Source of the DNA: Agelas oroides | Taxonomy: Eukaryota > Porifera > Demospongiae > Agelasida > Agelasidae | Length of the DNA: 64,000 nt | Direction: 5' to 3' | Assembly (NCBI GenBank): GCA_949130485.1 | Contig: OX422192.1 | Location: forward strand, 3,604,085-3,668,084 | In this document: one piece after another, positions 44,514-56,388 of the stretch | Position numbering within the stretch: position 1 is the stretch's first letter | Layout: each line of letters starts with the position of its first letter | Program-made: the position numbers and the translations under genes | Notes under the pieces: generated by a model | What the model was told of the DNA's origin: nothing | Databases searched by the model: none | What the model saw: the letters and a program-made list of their open reading frames with translations, nothing else

Positions 44514-45833
44514 TGAGTGTCTTTAGATTAGACTACTGTAGTAATGTTAGTCATGATTTCCACTATACTTATTTCTATCAAAACAGGTGCATGGATGGGT
44601 ACAGATTCTGTTTCATAATATCACCACAGGAAATGGTCATGTAAACACTATGAATACCAATATAGACCAATTGTTCATAGAGGGTGTGTATTGTATCCGC
44701 AACAGCTGTTACTATGTCCTATGTTGAGTCCAAACAGTCAACTTCAAAGGCACTATCACATCAAACTTCACACTAAGCTCCTACAAGTAGCATTCCTTCA
44801 ATCTTGTTATGTAAAATGTGCTTACTACCACTCTCCATGAACATAGACTTTTCCAATTTGGTTGCACCTCAGCATGGTGGTACATACACTAAGTATATGT
44901 GGAAATCTGGTATATAGCAATGATGTCAAGTGCACCCACTCTGTGTACCAAAGTATTATAGCTGAATGTCTTAGCATGTGGCACATAATCATAATGCTTG
45001 TAAATATTTGTGTACATTGGCCTATATAAATGTATGTATGTAAACACGTGTATGTTTGCCTATATTGGGTTTATGATGAGTTTACCTATTACGTGCTTAG
45101 TTTATATAGCTACCCTAACTCCACATGCACCCTTCAACAAAGATGATGACAAACTAAGGCAATAGAGAAGGTAGTTAACTTACTAGCTGTACGGGAGAAT
45201 AAATGATGGCGGTATGACAGAAGACTTGCATGCTATCAGCAGAGTGACACAACTCTCATATGTCCATGAGCAGGAAAACAAAGGGCTATCCAGCATCAGT
45301 GTCTCAGCCAATGTGAGGTTGCTGACTCATCAAATCTATTTCTTCACAGTGCTTCACCATTTCTCACTGTCACAAAAGACCAAATAAGCTGTTTCCACAA
45401 GTCTGTGTGAGACACTATGCACGTGCTTTATATACCACATTAAACTAAACTTTCAATGCGTAAATTAGGTCAATTTAAGAGTTTGGGTGACACTAGTAAG
45501 CAGCAGATGCATGGTAATACTGTAATTTGCTAACCGTGAATAAAAAGGAGCACCAACTATTTCAACATGTGGGCCCAGTAAAGATGGTGAAGAGTTTGTT
45601 AATTGGAACACCATTCCATTGACGTTAAGATTGCTACTTGTTTTTGACTTAATTGTACTCACTGTCAGTCGTATTTTACGTTTATGCATGGATAGCCACC
45701 TTGACTAAGTATAGATTATGTGTACTAATTTCACTACCATTTATCTCCTACATGCAGTGTGTATGTGCTGAAGTACTATGCCACGAGTGAAATGATAGTG
45801 AACTAATTTCATTCCCAGGGCTCCTCCCCACTT
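44514..45833. other. Intergenic, no gene recognised
   Basis: The minus-strand frame 45465-45689 has no signature. A GCCTGGAAACAAGGCTA palindrome copy (45811-45882) marks the left edge of the segmental duplication. Confidence 0.4.
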
Positions 45834-46028
45834 CATGTCTCATGAACATAACAAAGTAGGAAGGAGCCTGGAAACAAGGCTATATTTGGACCTATGATAA
45901 CAATTACGTATTTCTTATACATTAACATTCTGTTTCATACTTAGTAATGATGTACATCTTGTATAGTTTTGTGAGACAGTGGCATCATTCACCTGACAGC
46001 AAATATTTATTGTTGCAGGCCTTTGGTA

Positions 46029-46320
46029 CTATAAAGTTGATACATTGTTCCCAAGATAGATGGCTGTCAATCTTTGACTCTGTGGTAGTGTAAACTTGTT
46101 CAATTCATCTGCAACGAATTTAACCCACTGAGCACGCAATCTCTGCCTTGTATTGATCAGCATTACAAATGCTTTAGCAGGATTCAGCTTCAGCCTGTTG
46201 GCATTCATCCATGCTTGCACAACATTCAGGTCTTTTTGTAATGAATGCAATCGGCAGCAAATGGATGCGTTATCAGTTGTCACAACAATGGTGGTTCCAG
46301 GTTCATTGAATGCTACTCAG
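46029..46320 (-). pseudogene. Reverse-transcriptase fragment of a non-LTR retrotransposon
   Basis: TTIVVTTDN, then about ten residues later LQKDLNVVQAWMNANRLKLN and PAKAFVM match the part of LINE RTs after the YADD box (DDTTI...L...L..I..W...N.L.LN..K). The catalytic YADD is not preserved. It lies in the block present in duplication copy A and absent from copy B. Confidence 0.7.
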
Positions 46321-46650
46321 TCTGGTCAGCTCAGGAAGGAGAAAAACAGCGGAGTAAACTTTTCAGCCAGAAAATAAAGATTTTATATACTTCTTTTCCA
46401 GTGGCCAGTTGAAGTTTATGACCAGACCTAGGAAGGCTCCCACATCTCACACCTCTGCCATGTGATACAAATTACCTTGTAGTGAACTCAGAATGATATA
46501 ATAATTAGAACATGTGCCAAATGCACAGCTAATCATGCATACATGCATGTTTGTTTAAGCCTGCACCACCCTCTCATAATTAAGTAGGCTGTCAACATTT
46601 TTGTGTGAGCTGGTGGGACACTGCCTAGAATATTGGAGTCGAGGGCACAT

Positions 46651-47252
46651 GAAAACTTTAACCATTAAATATCATTCCACTGTTTGGAGACAGATGTTCT
46701 GTTCTCAAGCTCATGCACTCTTGATAAAGAGGGTGAGGTCTGGGCACAAGACTCCAAAATGCAGACACTTGTACATCTATAAGCAACCAAAATATACATA
46801 GCTATAGAAGCTTGAATGGTGAAGCCACTGAATACATTGCATGCTGAAATAAGTCAGGAAACTCAGTGAAAATTGGTCCACACGCGGACCAGAAACAGGA
46901 GATTAACTTTGTGTCGCCTTATGTGGTAATGGACCTAGCTGTTAGTGCCAACTGGCAAATGTCATAAACTTGTCAAAGAATGAGTTTCCGTTTTCACTTG
47001 AATCCGAACTATTGTTGAGTATAATGATGCTGTAGCTGCACACCAGGTTAACCTGGCATGGCATGATCTGCAGCATGCAGCAGCATCTTAGCTCTAGCAG
47101 AGTGGGAATCTCTCATTGATTGTGTTATCATAAAATATCACCAATCATAACTCTTACATCTTTGTACAGGCCACTGTAAATTGACAGACTCAAGATTGCT
47201 ACTCAGACTATAGCTACACAAAATGAACATTAATTTAATAAACAGTGCAATT
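46651..47252. other. 3' flank of copy A, shared with copy B
   Basis: Non-coding, duplicated with the gene. An ATTAAA-type signal (TTTAAT on +, about 47233) lies just past the stop. Confidence 0.4.
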
Positions 47253-50200
47253 TTAATCCTCATCATCATACACCAGCACTGGTTCACGATTTTCATTAAA
47301 CCGCAACATTAGCGGTCGTATCTCAGCCTGAGGTGGTTCCTCCTCTTCATCTGAGCCCTCTGCTGCAATGTTTACAAGTTCACGATTGTTCTTGCTCTGA
47401 GTAACTCGATCTGAGACTGTCTTCCAGGCTCGTGAAGTGATGGTGCACTGGTACAGATGGTAGATCAGCATACCAATAAACGTTATTAGAGCACTGCCAA
47501 CTGAAATATAAACTACCACTGCTTGATTGCTACTGAACTGAGGGTCACGACAGTAAAATGTAGCAACAGAAGCTGCACTCAGATTGAGTAGCAGGGAGTA
47601 CTCAAGTACAGTAAGCCACACTTTCTTGTAGACGGCTGGAGAGAAAGCTAGACAGGTGCTAGTGATACTTATTGCAGCAAGATTCAGACCAGGATTGCCG
47701 AGAGTGAAGATCAGGAAAAGAAATGTGCGGATTATAAGCAGAAATCCGGTCCAAAATCCGTACCTGTCCTTATATGGACCGGTGTATGCATCAAACAATG
47801 GCTTCAGCTTTCTCACCCAATAAAAGATTCGGTAATTTAACTTAGGCAGACACTGAATAAAGAACAGTGCTAGGGTGTAGGGTACCAGAAGGAACAGAAG
47901 AGCAACAAGTGCAGCGATGAATAGAGGGATGTGCTTCCCATGTAAGTACTCAATGTTGCTGTCATAGAGCCACACAGTCTTAGTCCCATCAGGGTAGGTG
48001 AGAAAGGTGAAGGAGAGAGCTGTGATGATGGTACGCTGGAGTTTAGCAAAGGACAGTAGGAAGAGTGTGGCTAGCACCTTCACAGCATGCCTTCTGAACA
48101 GTCGAGCTGCAGTGGAGGAATAATGGCTGGAGACAATCATCCCACCCACAATAGTCCAGATGTAGATGGGAAAAAGAAACTGTAGCCATGCTTTAGTGTA
48201 CATGTCCATACCATTGTAGAAGCAGGTCTCGATTCCAAGGTCCAGATTGATCCAAGATATGAAAGTGGAAAGAATGTTCAATGCAACTCTTTGTACTCCA
48301 GCAGTTTCGTTTGTAAAAAAGATGGCTTGATTTATGTGAATGATATTAGCATAGAATATAAGTCCGTTTATAGTTCCTTCTGAGACAGTCATGTTGGTGA
48401 GGGTGAGTACAAATACAAGTGCAAGGCCTGCAGCTGCAAAGGCAAACAGCAGCATCAGGTATATGTTGGAGCACTTCAGACATCTGGATGTTCCCAGGGC
48501 AAGGCTGAGACCAGGCTGGCATGCTCCACAGAGGAGACCTGAGTGATTTAAGGCACATTGTTTGTCTGAGTCGTTCAGTTGTATGGAGAGCTGTTCAGGT
48601 TTGCAGTAGTCAAATGGGCAGTGATTATGAACCAAGACCCCCTCAACTGAGTGTTCACTGTTGTTGTCAGAGTGGTAGTACCCTATCCACAGTGGAGGTG
48701 GACGACTGATTGTCTGGGTTGTAATGTTGCAAGAATAAATGTGGTGTTTTCGTAGTTCATCTGCACAATCACATTTTGGTTGAGTACCAATAAGAGTAAA
48801 GCCCCAAGGACAGTTTAGCAGTGTCACATTCAGTATTATCTCTGGCTGGGTCACAGTTATGAGTTTTCTTCCAATATTTTCATTCACTAGGACAATTCTT
48901 TCCTGTGTGTTTGACGAGAACACAGTGTAGTTTAGTGCAGTACAAGATTTGCCTGTGGCCTGTGCGTGTTGAAGATCAACCAAAACAGCAGATGTGTTTC
49001 TAAGTGTAGCACGCACAACACCTGGAACAATGCCATTTTTCTGACCCACAAGTACTGCTTGAACTTGAAACCGTGCTCCTGGGTATGCGTACCTGGAGAA
49101 ATATTTTTGATTGTCACATACTGGTTGCCACAAAGACACACCTTGTATGGATCAGAAGATATAGCAGTGGGATCATCATTTGTGTTTTGTACTTTGAATA
49201 TAGAATCAAAGGAAATATTCCTTCCTGCATTTGATTGTATGGTACAAAAATCTATTGATCCTCCATAGAGTGAACTGCCAGCAAAATATGCTGTGTTGTT
49301 CTCAAACTTAACCTCAATATTCAGTTCAGATTTGTCCCATCAAGCTGATAGAAGCACCTAGCATTGCCCCTAGTGTCAACAGACTGTGCATAAATAGCAC
49401 CTCCTACATATGTGGCGTGGTTGTGAGAGAATATGATGTGCGTGTTGGGTCTGAGATACATGACTGAGCTATCAATTAGCATCAGTCCAGCACCACGTGT
49501 GGCTATGTTGTCCCTGAAAGTTATGTTACCTCCAAAGAACATGTTAGTACTTCTTGCATAAAGGGCACTATCTGCAGTACTTTCAAAAAACTCACAGTCA
49601 ATAAATGTTGCGTTTGGAACAGAGATAAGCATAACTCCAGGTTGTAGTACTTTCAGCAAATGTGGGTCAGGTAAATATTGTATAACGTCATCATCTAAAG
49701 ACGAATCAGAGAGCTGCTTAGGGTGAAATGTAGAAAGTAATGTGGAATACCCTTGAAATGAGATATTAATAAAAACTACGCTGTACCATGTTGGTAGATA
49801 GGGAGCATACCATCCTAAACCAATAATACCGATATTGCTAGAATCAGCGCATGTTCCATCAAATATAGTATCTGTGATGGTAAGTCTCTTCAATTTGATA
49901 GTTGGTGACATGGAGTACCACGTTATGTTGTAGTCACCAGGCTGTCCATCAACATCTAGTGAAGCACCGAAAGAATCTTTTCCAGTTGCTCGATTACACA
50001 TAAACTGTGTATTAGAGATTAATAAACTTTCAATTTTAGTGCTTTTCTGCAAGGAGCCAGGATATTTAATTGTTTGAGTCAGATAAACTCCACCTCCCAG
50101 TATTGCAACTCCACCTTTAATTAGGCAGCTATGAATTCTGACTGAGTTGTTAAGCCACTGTCCACTAATATCCTGAATGTAAATATTACCACCTTCTGTA

Positions 50201-51172
50201 GGAAGCAGTTCTTGATCATCATTTAAGAATGGAAATGTACCAACTTTGTTGTTAACAAATGTTACATTTTTGATGTCCACCTTAGCACTGCAGCAATAGT
50301 AATTGGATGAGTTGAATGAGATGACAAGTCCACCACCTTGGTAATGAGCAGTGTTGTATTGAACAGTTGAGTCGACAATACTGACAATGGTTGGTTTGAG
50401 GCTTACAACTGCAGACGAGCATGCTTCAGAAGCACCTGTTAGGATTGTCATACCTCCACCAGTACCACTGGAATTGCCAAACTCCACAGTGCTCCTGCTG
50501 ATTGTTACAGAGTTTCCTGCCGAACAGTTATTTATGACATACATATTCCCTCCACTGAAAACAGTTGCTGTATTCCTTGAAAGTGATACATTGTGAATCA
50601 AAACTTTACTAGCAAAACAGTTCAGTTCGAACTCGACTGCTACTCCTCGGCCCATATCAGCAACATTTTGATGGACTTTGCTGTTCATGATGTACACAGA
50701 TTTATGCACAGTACTGCATGCTTGCTGATGTACACCTGCCACCAACAGTCGCAAACACATGCGCTGCAATTCCGCCACCAATTTCAGCTTTTCCACTTTC
50801 AAAATGACTGTTATTGAGAACGATAAGCAGAATGTAATCCAATGACAACAGCTGCAATACAACGTGGCCACCATCTAATGGTGTTGTATTGTTGTAAAAT
50901 TCTGACTCATCAATGTGCAGCACAGTGCCTATACAACCCCACAATGCCACAAATTTCGCCTTCCTAAAAGAAACGTGATTTCCATTTGTACATTGAGAAG
51001 TACTGTATGTTTCCTGAACTGCAACTCCACCACCACTGCCCTGTGTAGCATTCCCCACTTTGAAGAGACTTTCGCTGATGGTGATAGTGGTGTTTTTACA
51101 AGTTTGGAATCTTGAGACCAAGGCTATAGCAATATGTCCTCCATAATACGCTATATTTGTTATGAATCCAAG
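47253..51172 (-). pseudogene. Beta-helix / multi-pass membrane protein, copy A, frame-broken
   Basis: Minus strand. 51172 to about 49320 encodes repeats with GG(A/G)I and N-x-A patterns typical of right-handed parallel beta-helices (for example FRDNIATRGAG, SHNHATYVGGAIY). 49139-47253 encodes a Cys-rich collar (CPFDYCKPEQ, CALNHSGLLCGACQPGLS, CLKCSN), roughly ten hydrophobic segments and an acidic tail (DEEEEPP). Large sponge families have this plan; function unknown. Three breaks interrupt the frame: near 50727 (22-nt offset), at 49320 (a tandem CTGAA duplication) and near 49110 (small indel). The start is an acceptor CATTATAG|CTT at 51173; upstream exons were not found. The 628-codon membrane part is intact. 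Tiny introns could be an alternative, but a decayed gene is more likely. Confidence 0.7.
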
Positions 51173-52331
51173 CTATAATGCATGTAAGGTCACAACCTAA
51201 TTATTTTGTTTACGTTGTATTTGTGGTAATTATATAGCTATGTACATGTACAAGTCATGTATAACAACCTCACTCCAAATTTGAAAGGCTCATAACTGGA
51301 GTGAGCCAATCCACTGCTACAGCCCAATTTATACTGATAACCCTTGGAACATCTGTGACTCTCCCAGCAGGTGTTACTCCTTTCAAAACTGCTCAGTGGT
51401 TATATCTGAGGTTGTAAGATGGTCTGGTTCCTCTCCAGTTGTCTTGCAATTAGCCTGAATATTTGGTTGTTTTAACCACAGAGTGATTACCATGGTTGCA
51501 GACAAGCTCAAGAGACAGTGGTTACCGGTGTGTATTGTTTATTTGCTAATTGCATAAAACAACCACAGAGGAAGCTTCCCAGACCGTCACTGATCATGCA
51601 TCTTTGAAAGAGGTCACACCTGCATGTATCGAAGAGCATGCAATAATAAGCATTATCTTGCAGATGAAGTAACCACTAGCTGAACACCTGCGAGTGAATC
51701 ACCACAAAAGCATCATATTTTCAAATGCGTTTGTAGTGACTCCTCATGCACAGATGTTCTGAGGGTTGTCAGTTGTAAGGTATGATGTGGGCTAAGGTTG
51801 CTTATGCAATTAACCTGTAATGCCAAAGTAAACTTCTCAAACCACTGTCTCCTGCAACCACTCAATGGTTAAAAGCAACCAATCTTTTTTGCAGTGATAC
51901 ATATACATATTATGGGTACGTATATACAAACATAAAGTACATGCAGGTATACACAGGATTACACTGGTATGATGCAGGTGGAATGAATAATCAACCATGT
52001 CTCCCTGCTAAAGCTTACAATTATAAGGCCAGGCATTAGATAATAAGAGTCACTGTGCTGAGCAGCTGCAAGGATGCATGCATGTATAGGCCAATAGCAG
52101 GCCTCATCAGCTACGATGAAGCACCTGAATCTCTCACATTGAAAACTTAGAACAAGTAATTCAAGAAACAAGTCAAGTATATTTGTGGCCAAATATAGCA
52201 CTTATAGCAGTCACATAATTATCTACAAGTCTCATAAGTAATGCTAAGTTTGCCAGCCACATCAGGTGACATAGCCCATGCACTCTACATAGTTCTGAGT
52301 CATTTGTTTTGAACTGGGGAAAATGTATCAT
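51173..52331. other. Intergenic, no gene recognised
   Basis: GGCCAATAGCAGGCCTCATC near 52090 resembles the GCCAATACCAGGCCTCATCA insert in the palindromic element at 11930. No upstream exons of the beta-helix gene were identified. Confidence 0.4.
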
Positions 52332-52948
52332 TCAGCATTGCTTAGTGGCAATTGCAAAATACATATTTTGAAAATCAGCCTCTTCAGTTGGAATGTTCAA
52401 CCCTGGAGTGTCACGACTAAAGCACTTGACTGTGATGTCATAAAATCCCATCTTTTTGAGTGCGGTTGTCAAAAATTCCTCATTGACACTGAGCCCGAAG
52501 AACTTCTCTTTTCCGACCATATAAAACTGAGTGTCTGCTGGTCCAGATATAAATTGTAACAGCAGTTTCCCTCCTGGTTTGATATACTTGGCCAATTTGC
52601 ACACACCTTCAGCGTACTCCTCCAGCGAAGTACATGCACCTTCTAGACACAAACTGGAAATTACAACATCATATGGGCCGCAGTAGGCTGGGTCAATTGG
52701 AGAATCTTTAGTGATGTCACAAGGGATTACCGCTTTGACAACTCGTCGCAATTCCTCCTGCCTCATTGCAGCCTCTTCTTTGCTTTTACCTTCCAACTCC
52801 TGAACAACATACTCAAAAAATGGTTTCCAATTTGGAGCTTTGGGATCTCGATCTAGCCACATCTGGAGCACTTTTCTGTTTTTCTCTGTGTACTCTGATA
52901 GCACTATATCGGATGCATACAGCGCAGCGCTAATCTCGAAGCTGATAA

Positions 52949-53316
52949 GGCCATACCAAATTGATTTTATGTTTCACGGATCCGGCCGGGTCTTTTTTCT
53001 TGAAAATTGAAAAAAAATGTAAAAATGCAATTAATATGTTCACGTAATCCAGTACACTCTAGCTTCGTTCCCAGGCCTTCGCGCGTTCGTCATTAGCTCT
53101 TATTGCAAGCGACGAACGCACGAAGGCCTGGGAACGAGGCTAAGTACTCACCACGTGGCATGAATGGAGGATGGCGAGCAGTTTTGTGTGGCTGAGTGGC
53201 ATCTAATTAAATTCATGAGAAGTTTGGTCATTTTTATTTTTATTTTTTTGCCTGCCTACCGGGTCATGTTTCTGACCTAAGCAATCCGTGAAACATAAAA
53301 TCAATTTGGTATGGCC
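52949..53316. mobile_element. PIF/Harbinger-like MITE in the methyltransferase gene
   Basis: Inverted ends GGCCATACCAAATTGATTTT (52949) and complement (to 53316), about 35 bp, flanked by TAA on both sides (52946-52948 and 53317-53319). The 3-bp TWA duplication and GG start fit PIF/Harbinger. A GCCTCGTTCCCAGGC hairpin (53060-53142) is nested inside. Confidence 0.85.
53060..53142. mobile_element. Palindromic element, GCCTCGTTCCCAGGC family, nested
   Basis: TAGCTTCGTTCCCAGGCCTT at the left and AAGGCCTGGGAACGAGGCTA at the right, with inner GCGTTCGTC / GACGAACGC arms. Confidence 0.8.
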
Positions 53317-53491
53317 TAACTGGGCCAGCGCCAAATTCAAGTATCTTCAAACCGGGAGCAACGGGAGGTAATCCGTAAGATTTGTAGAACTCGTGCAAAA
53401 GACTTAGTGTGTGACGGTGCCATACGTTAACTTCTTCGTAATAGTGTAAGTACGCCCAAGGGTCGAATATCTCGTAGTTCTGAGCTGCCAT

Positions 53492-54292
53492 TTTCAAGCC
53501 GGTGACCTCGTTCGGTAAGTACCCGGATTTTGTATTCGTATGTTACATCTACCGGTGATATCCGTTTTGAAAATCGTGGTTATGCGATGCTGCAGCCGTG
53601 TCCGAGACGGTTGTCTCGTACCCAGACCCGCCTTGTACCTCCGTGGAATTTCGGCGGCACAATCTGATTGGCTGATTTGGCAATTATCGCACCTGTAGCT
53701 ATTGGTTTACTACAACAGTTCGCTTTACTTCACACCTTTACAGATAGCTAATTACGGTATAGCTACGTACTACTCGTGCCTCACAAGATTTGCCTATAGT
53801 CACTCCGTATAGCAAGATCTGTTGACGTACTCTCGTCAGCTAAGAGTAGATGGCATCTACTCTCGTCAACAGTGGCTGCTACCACGTGATCACGTGAGGC
53901 ATGTAATTGTTACATAACATGCTATACGGGAAAGGTTGCAAGTGACACCAGGTCCCGGATGCGAATATCTATCTGACGCACCCTTTTCGAACTTAGTCTC
54001 TGCACGAAGTTCATGCTAGCAAACTGCGCATCCGTGGATGGGTGGAGTTAAACTCTTGAACTCTAAGCGGCATAGCAGGAACAACAGCATATAGCACAGC
54101 GTTCCTGCTACCAGCTAAGCCTGCCAACCCGTGAAACTCTTTCGGATATGTAGCAGAGCCCTCCAAAAATGGCAACAATATATTTACTCTAGATTATATT
54201 GTATCTCTGACCGTGCATGCTCTTTAGAATGCTTATCGTGAAGTTGTATTACAATGATATGTGCAACACGACTAGTACAATCATATTGTTGC
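53492..54292. other. Upstream region of the methyltransferase gene
   Basis: No gene; CTACTCTCGTCA motifs repeat near 53828 and 53858. No promoter motif called. Confidence 0.35.
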
Positions 54293-54502
54293 AGCCACAC
54301 CCTTCACGAAGAGAGGAAGAGTCTTGTCACACTATAACTGACGAGTTGTCACCAAGGAACACAATTATGTACTACCTGTCTTGCTATTGTGTCTATGTGA
54401 ATGGGTAGCTACCAACAAAAAGCATGTATCTCGCATGGCAACATTCTGGTGTGACAGTGACTTGATGGTTGCAGACTCTTCCCCATTTTGTGAAGGTGTG
54501 GC
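54293..54502. mobile_element. Palindromic element
   Basis: GCCACACCCTTCACGAAGAG at the left is complementary to the right end (GTGAAGGTGTGGC), with AGGAAGAGTC / GACTCTTCC inside. Confidence 0.6.
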
Positions 54503-54820
54503 TTACATGACTAACTAGGGAATTGGGTTCATAAGGAGTGCAGTATATCCACTATGGCAAATAAATGGCATCCTTGTCTGACTTTGAAAATCAGAAAATG
54601 TCCTTGGTTGTGGGAATCTTCGCAGCAGTTTTTCCATAAAATGACTGCAGTTGATTCACCGTTCAGTTTCATTTCAGTCATCTGCGCTCACATCTTCAAA
54701 ATCAAACAACTTTGGGAAGAAGGTACAATTTTCTCTTCTAATTGTTCACGTGTGTCTCCAAGTACTAGTGCAGGGGCTTTAAGGTAGGACTACCTTGAAT
54801 CGCGAATCGGGCCGATTCCG

Positions 54821-56253
54821 CTCATGAATAATTAATGATCGGGTGACCATAATGGCGCGCGATTGAAATCCATTGGCTTGTTTACACTTTCCCATGGCGG
54901 CAACCGGAATCAACAAGGGGGGCGTGTCCCTTTGATGTGGCCTGCGGCCCTTTGTAGTGGTCTGGCGGCACTTTCATGTGGCTGGGCGGAACTTTGAAAA
55001 AAAATAAAAAACACTATAAAGATTTTCTAGCTCGTTGAATGTGATGGTAGGCAATTTGTGCGTGCAAAGCTTGCCTGAGTGGGCTTGAATGTTTGTGAGT
55101 GCGGTGGAAAGGCAGAGAGCCATCCTGGAAGACGGGTGTCATCACACAGTTGCAGTGGCGGATTTAGGGGGGGTAAGGGGGGTGCAAATGCACCCCCCTT
55201 TGGCGGCTAGTAGTGTATTTTTGCGTACGGCATAACTGCACGAGTCCATCAAATGATTATGCAGCAGTGGCATGCAGCAACAACAACCAGGCACAGTTAC
55301 ACACTCACGTATCAGTTCCTTACTGATCTCCAGACGTTTGACTAGGCCTAGAGTTGCTTCGAGATATTCAGTTCGGACAAAGCCTCTGCGGAGCGATGCG
55401 GAGCCACGCCTTTTAAATTCTGCGAGCGGCTTCAAACACAATGACTAGATTTGGCAGTAGGTCGTCCAACTCTTGCTATTTCACCTCAAAACGGCACCAG
55501 AAACGATCTCAGAAGGTCTGAAATCGAAAATTTTCTTGGGGGAGCATGCCCCGACACACCCCTAGCGGGCGCGCTTCGCGCGCTTTGTTACGCTCCGCCA
55601 AGTATAGCGATCGGTCAAGTGCACACTGGAACCCCCCTTTTGAAAATCCTAGATCCGCCACTGAGTTGTCTGGCAAAGGTACTGTAGAAAGCTGATCTTT
55701 CGGGCTTGTAGGCCCCGCCCGATTTTATACTAGCGGGAATATGTGTAACTTGGCTCCAATCTAGGGGCAATGACAGGAAGTAGGTTTGTGGGCATAACTC
55801 CCTGGCCTGGAGGTGAGCGGGAAAAAGCATACGTAGTTTTGTAGGGCGTGAGTTGAGCTTTCTGAAACTGGGCTCAGTTTTGGCTGGTTTGAGTGGAGGT
55901 GTGTCGAATTTTTCTTGAAAGCCAGCATAGCCAAAATTACTGCTTTTGAGGTCAAATGTGTGTTTTGGCCTGTAGCCTGGAATTGAAGTGATCCCAGGAC
56001 AAATCCATACGTGAAGTTTTTACTTGTCTTGTGTGTGTGTTGATGGTGTGGTCAGACTGGGGGTGGAGCTTTGGAGAGGGTGCAAATTTTTATTTTAGCA
56101 GAGGGACTAAAAATTGAGTTTTTTGGCATTATCAGGTAGAGAAAGCAGTTTGGTACGAACTTTTTGCGAATCTTGTGTACACTTAGACATTATCTATCCG
56201 TCTGTCCACATGGCTCGGAGATTTGTGATTCAAGGTTGTCCTACCTTAAAGCA
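54821..56253 (+). repeat. Dispersed 1-kb repeat, copy 2
   Basis: Colinear with 26977-28045, interrupted by the 511-bp element at 55153-55663. Same orientation; no conserved coding frame. Confidence 0.75.
55153..55663. mobile_element. CAGTGGCGGAT-type MITE (hAT-like or related)
   Basis: Ends CAGTGGCGGATTTAGG and CCTAGATCCGCCACTG followed inward by G7/C6 tracts. AGTTG is duplicated on both sides (55148-55152, 55664-55668). Copy 1 of the host repeat shows the empty site. CAGTGGCGGAT termini are widespread in animal genomes. The 5-bp duplication is shorter than the 8 bp usual for hAT, so the superfamily is open. A minus-strand 99-codon frame inside has no known domain. Confidence 0.75.
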
Positions 56254-56263
56254 CATTTTAGCC

Positions 56264-56388
56264 CTAAGCCTAAGACTAACCCTAAGCATGCTAACCCTGA
56301 AGTTGGCTCTAACCCTAAACTTCGTAACCCTAGCCAAAATCCTAACCCTATTTTCATTAACCCTAATCTCACTAACCCTATTTGAGCC
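56264..56388 (+). repeat. Degenerate telomere-like repeats (CCCTAA units)
   Basis: More than a dozen copies of (T)AACCCTA/AGCCCTAA-like units separated by short variable spacers; the complement is TTAGGG, the ancestral animal telomere repeat. Another AACCCTAAGAACC is at about 56645. Confidence 0.7.

Larger units (their letters stand above)
45834..50814. repeat. Segmental duplication, copy A
   Basis: Colinear with 56724-60172 in the same orientation, from CATGTCTCATGAACATAAC to GACTGTTATT. Identity in coding parts is very high by eye (about 95% or more). Copy A has extra sequence at 46040-46650 (bounded by ACAT) and about 0.9 kb of coding sequence missing from copy B. Confidence 0.9.
52332..53491 (-). 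pseudogene. Nicotinamide N-methyltransferase-like gene split by a MITE
   Basis: Minus strand, ATG at 53491, stop at 52332. The family is NNMT/PNMT/INMT, SAM-dependent small-amine methyltransferases. Seen: FDPWAYLHYYEEV, LKILEFGAGP (SAM motif I), LSEYTEKNRKVLQMWL, YDVVISSLCLEGAC, YIKPGGKLLLQ. The 368-bp element at 52949-53316 lies immediately after GAGP and brings a stop codon. Leaving out the element and one TAA copy, the two parts are 263 codons in frame, the usual family length (human NNMT 264 residues), with no intron. Splicing out the element would need the GTTAGG/TTATCAG pair and would shift frame, so this allele is probably null. Otherwise undamaged, so the insertion is recent. Confidence 0.85.

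Noticed and set aside
49080-49125. A 29-nt intron (GTATGT...CTCCAG) joining CLCGN to YAYPGARF in membrane gene copy A
   Set aside because: It would restore frame, but it removes the VCDNQKYFSR piece, whose Cys fits the expected pattern; a small indel is the simpler reading.
52949-53316. The MITE acting as a new intron of the methyltransferase gene
   Set aside because: The only nearby GT/AG pair (GTTAGG and TTATCAG) would remove 379 nt and shift the frame.
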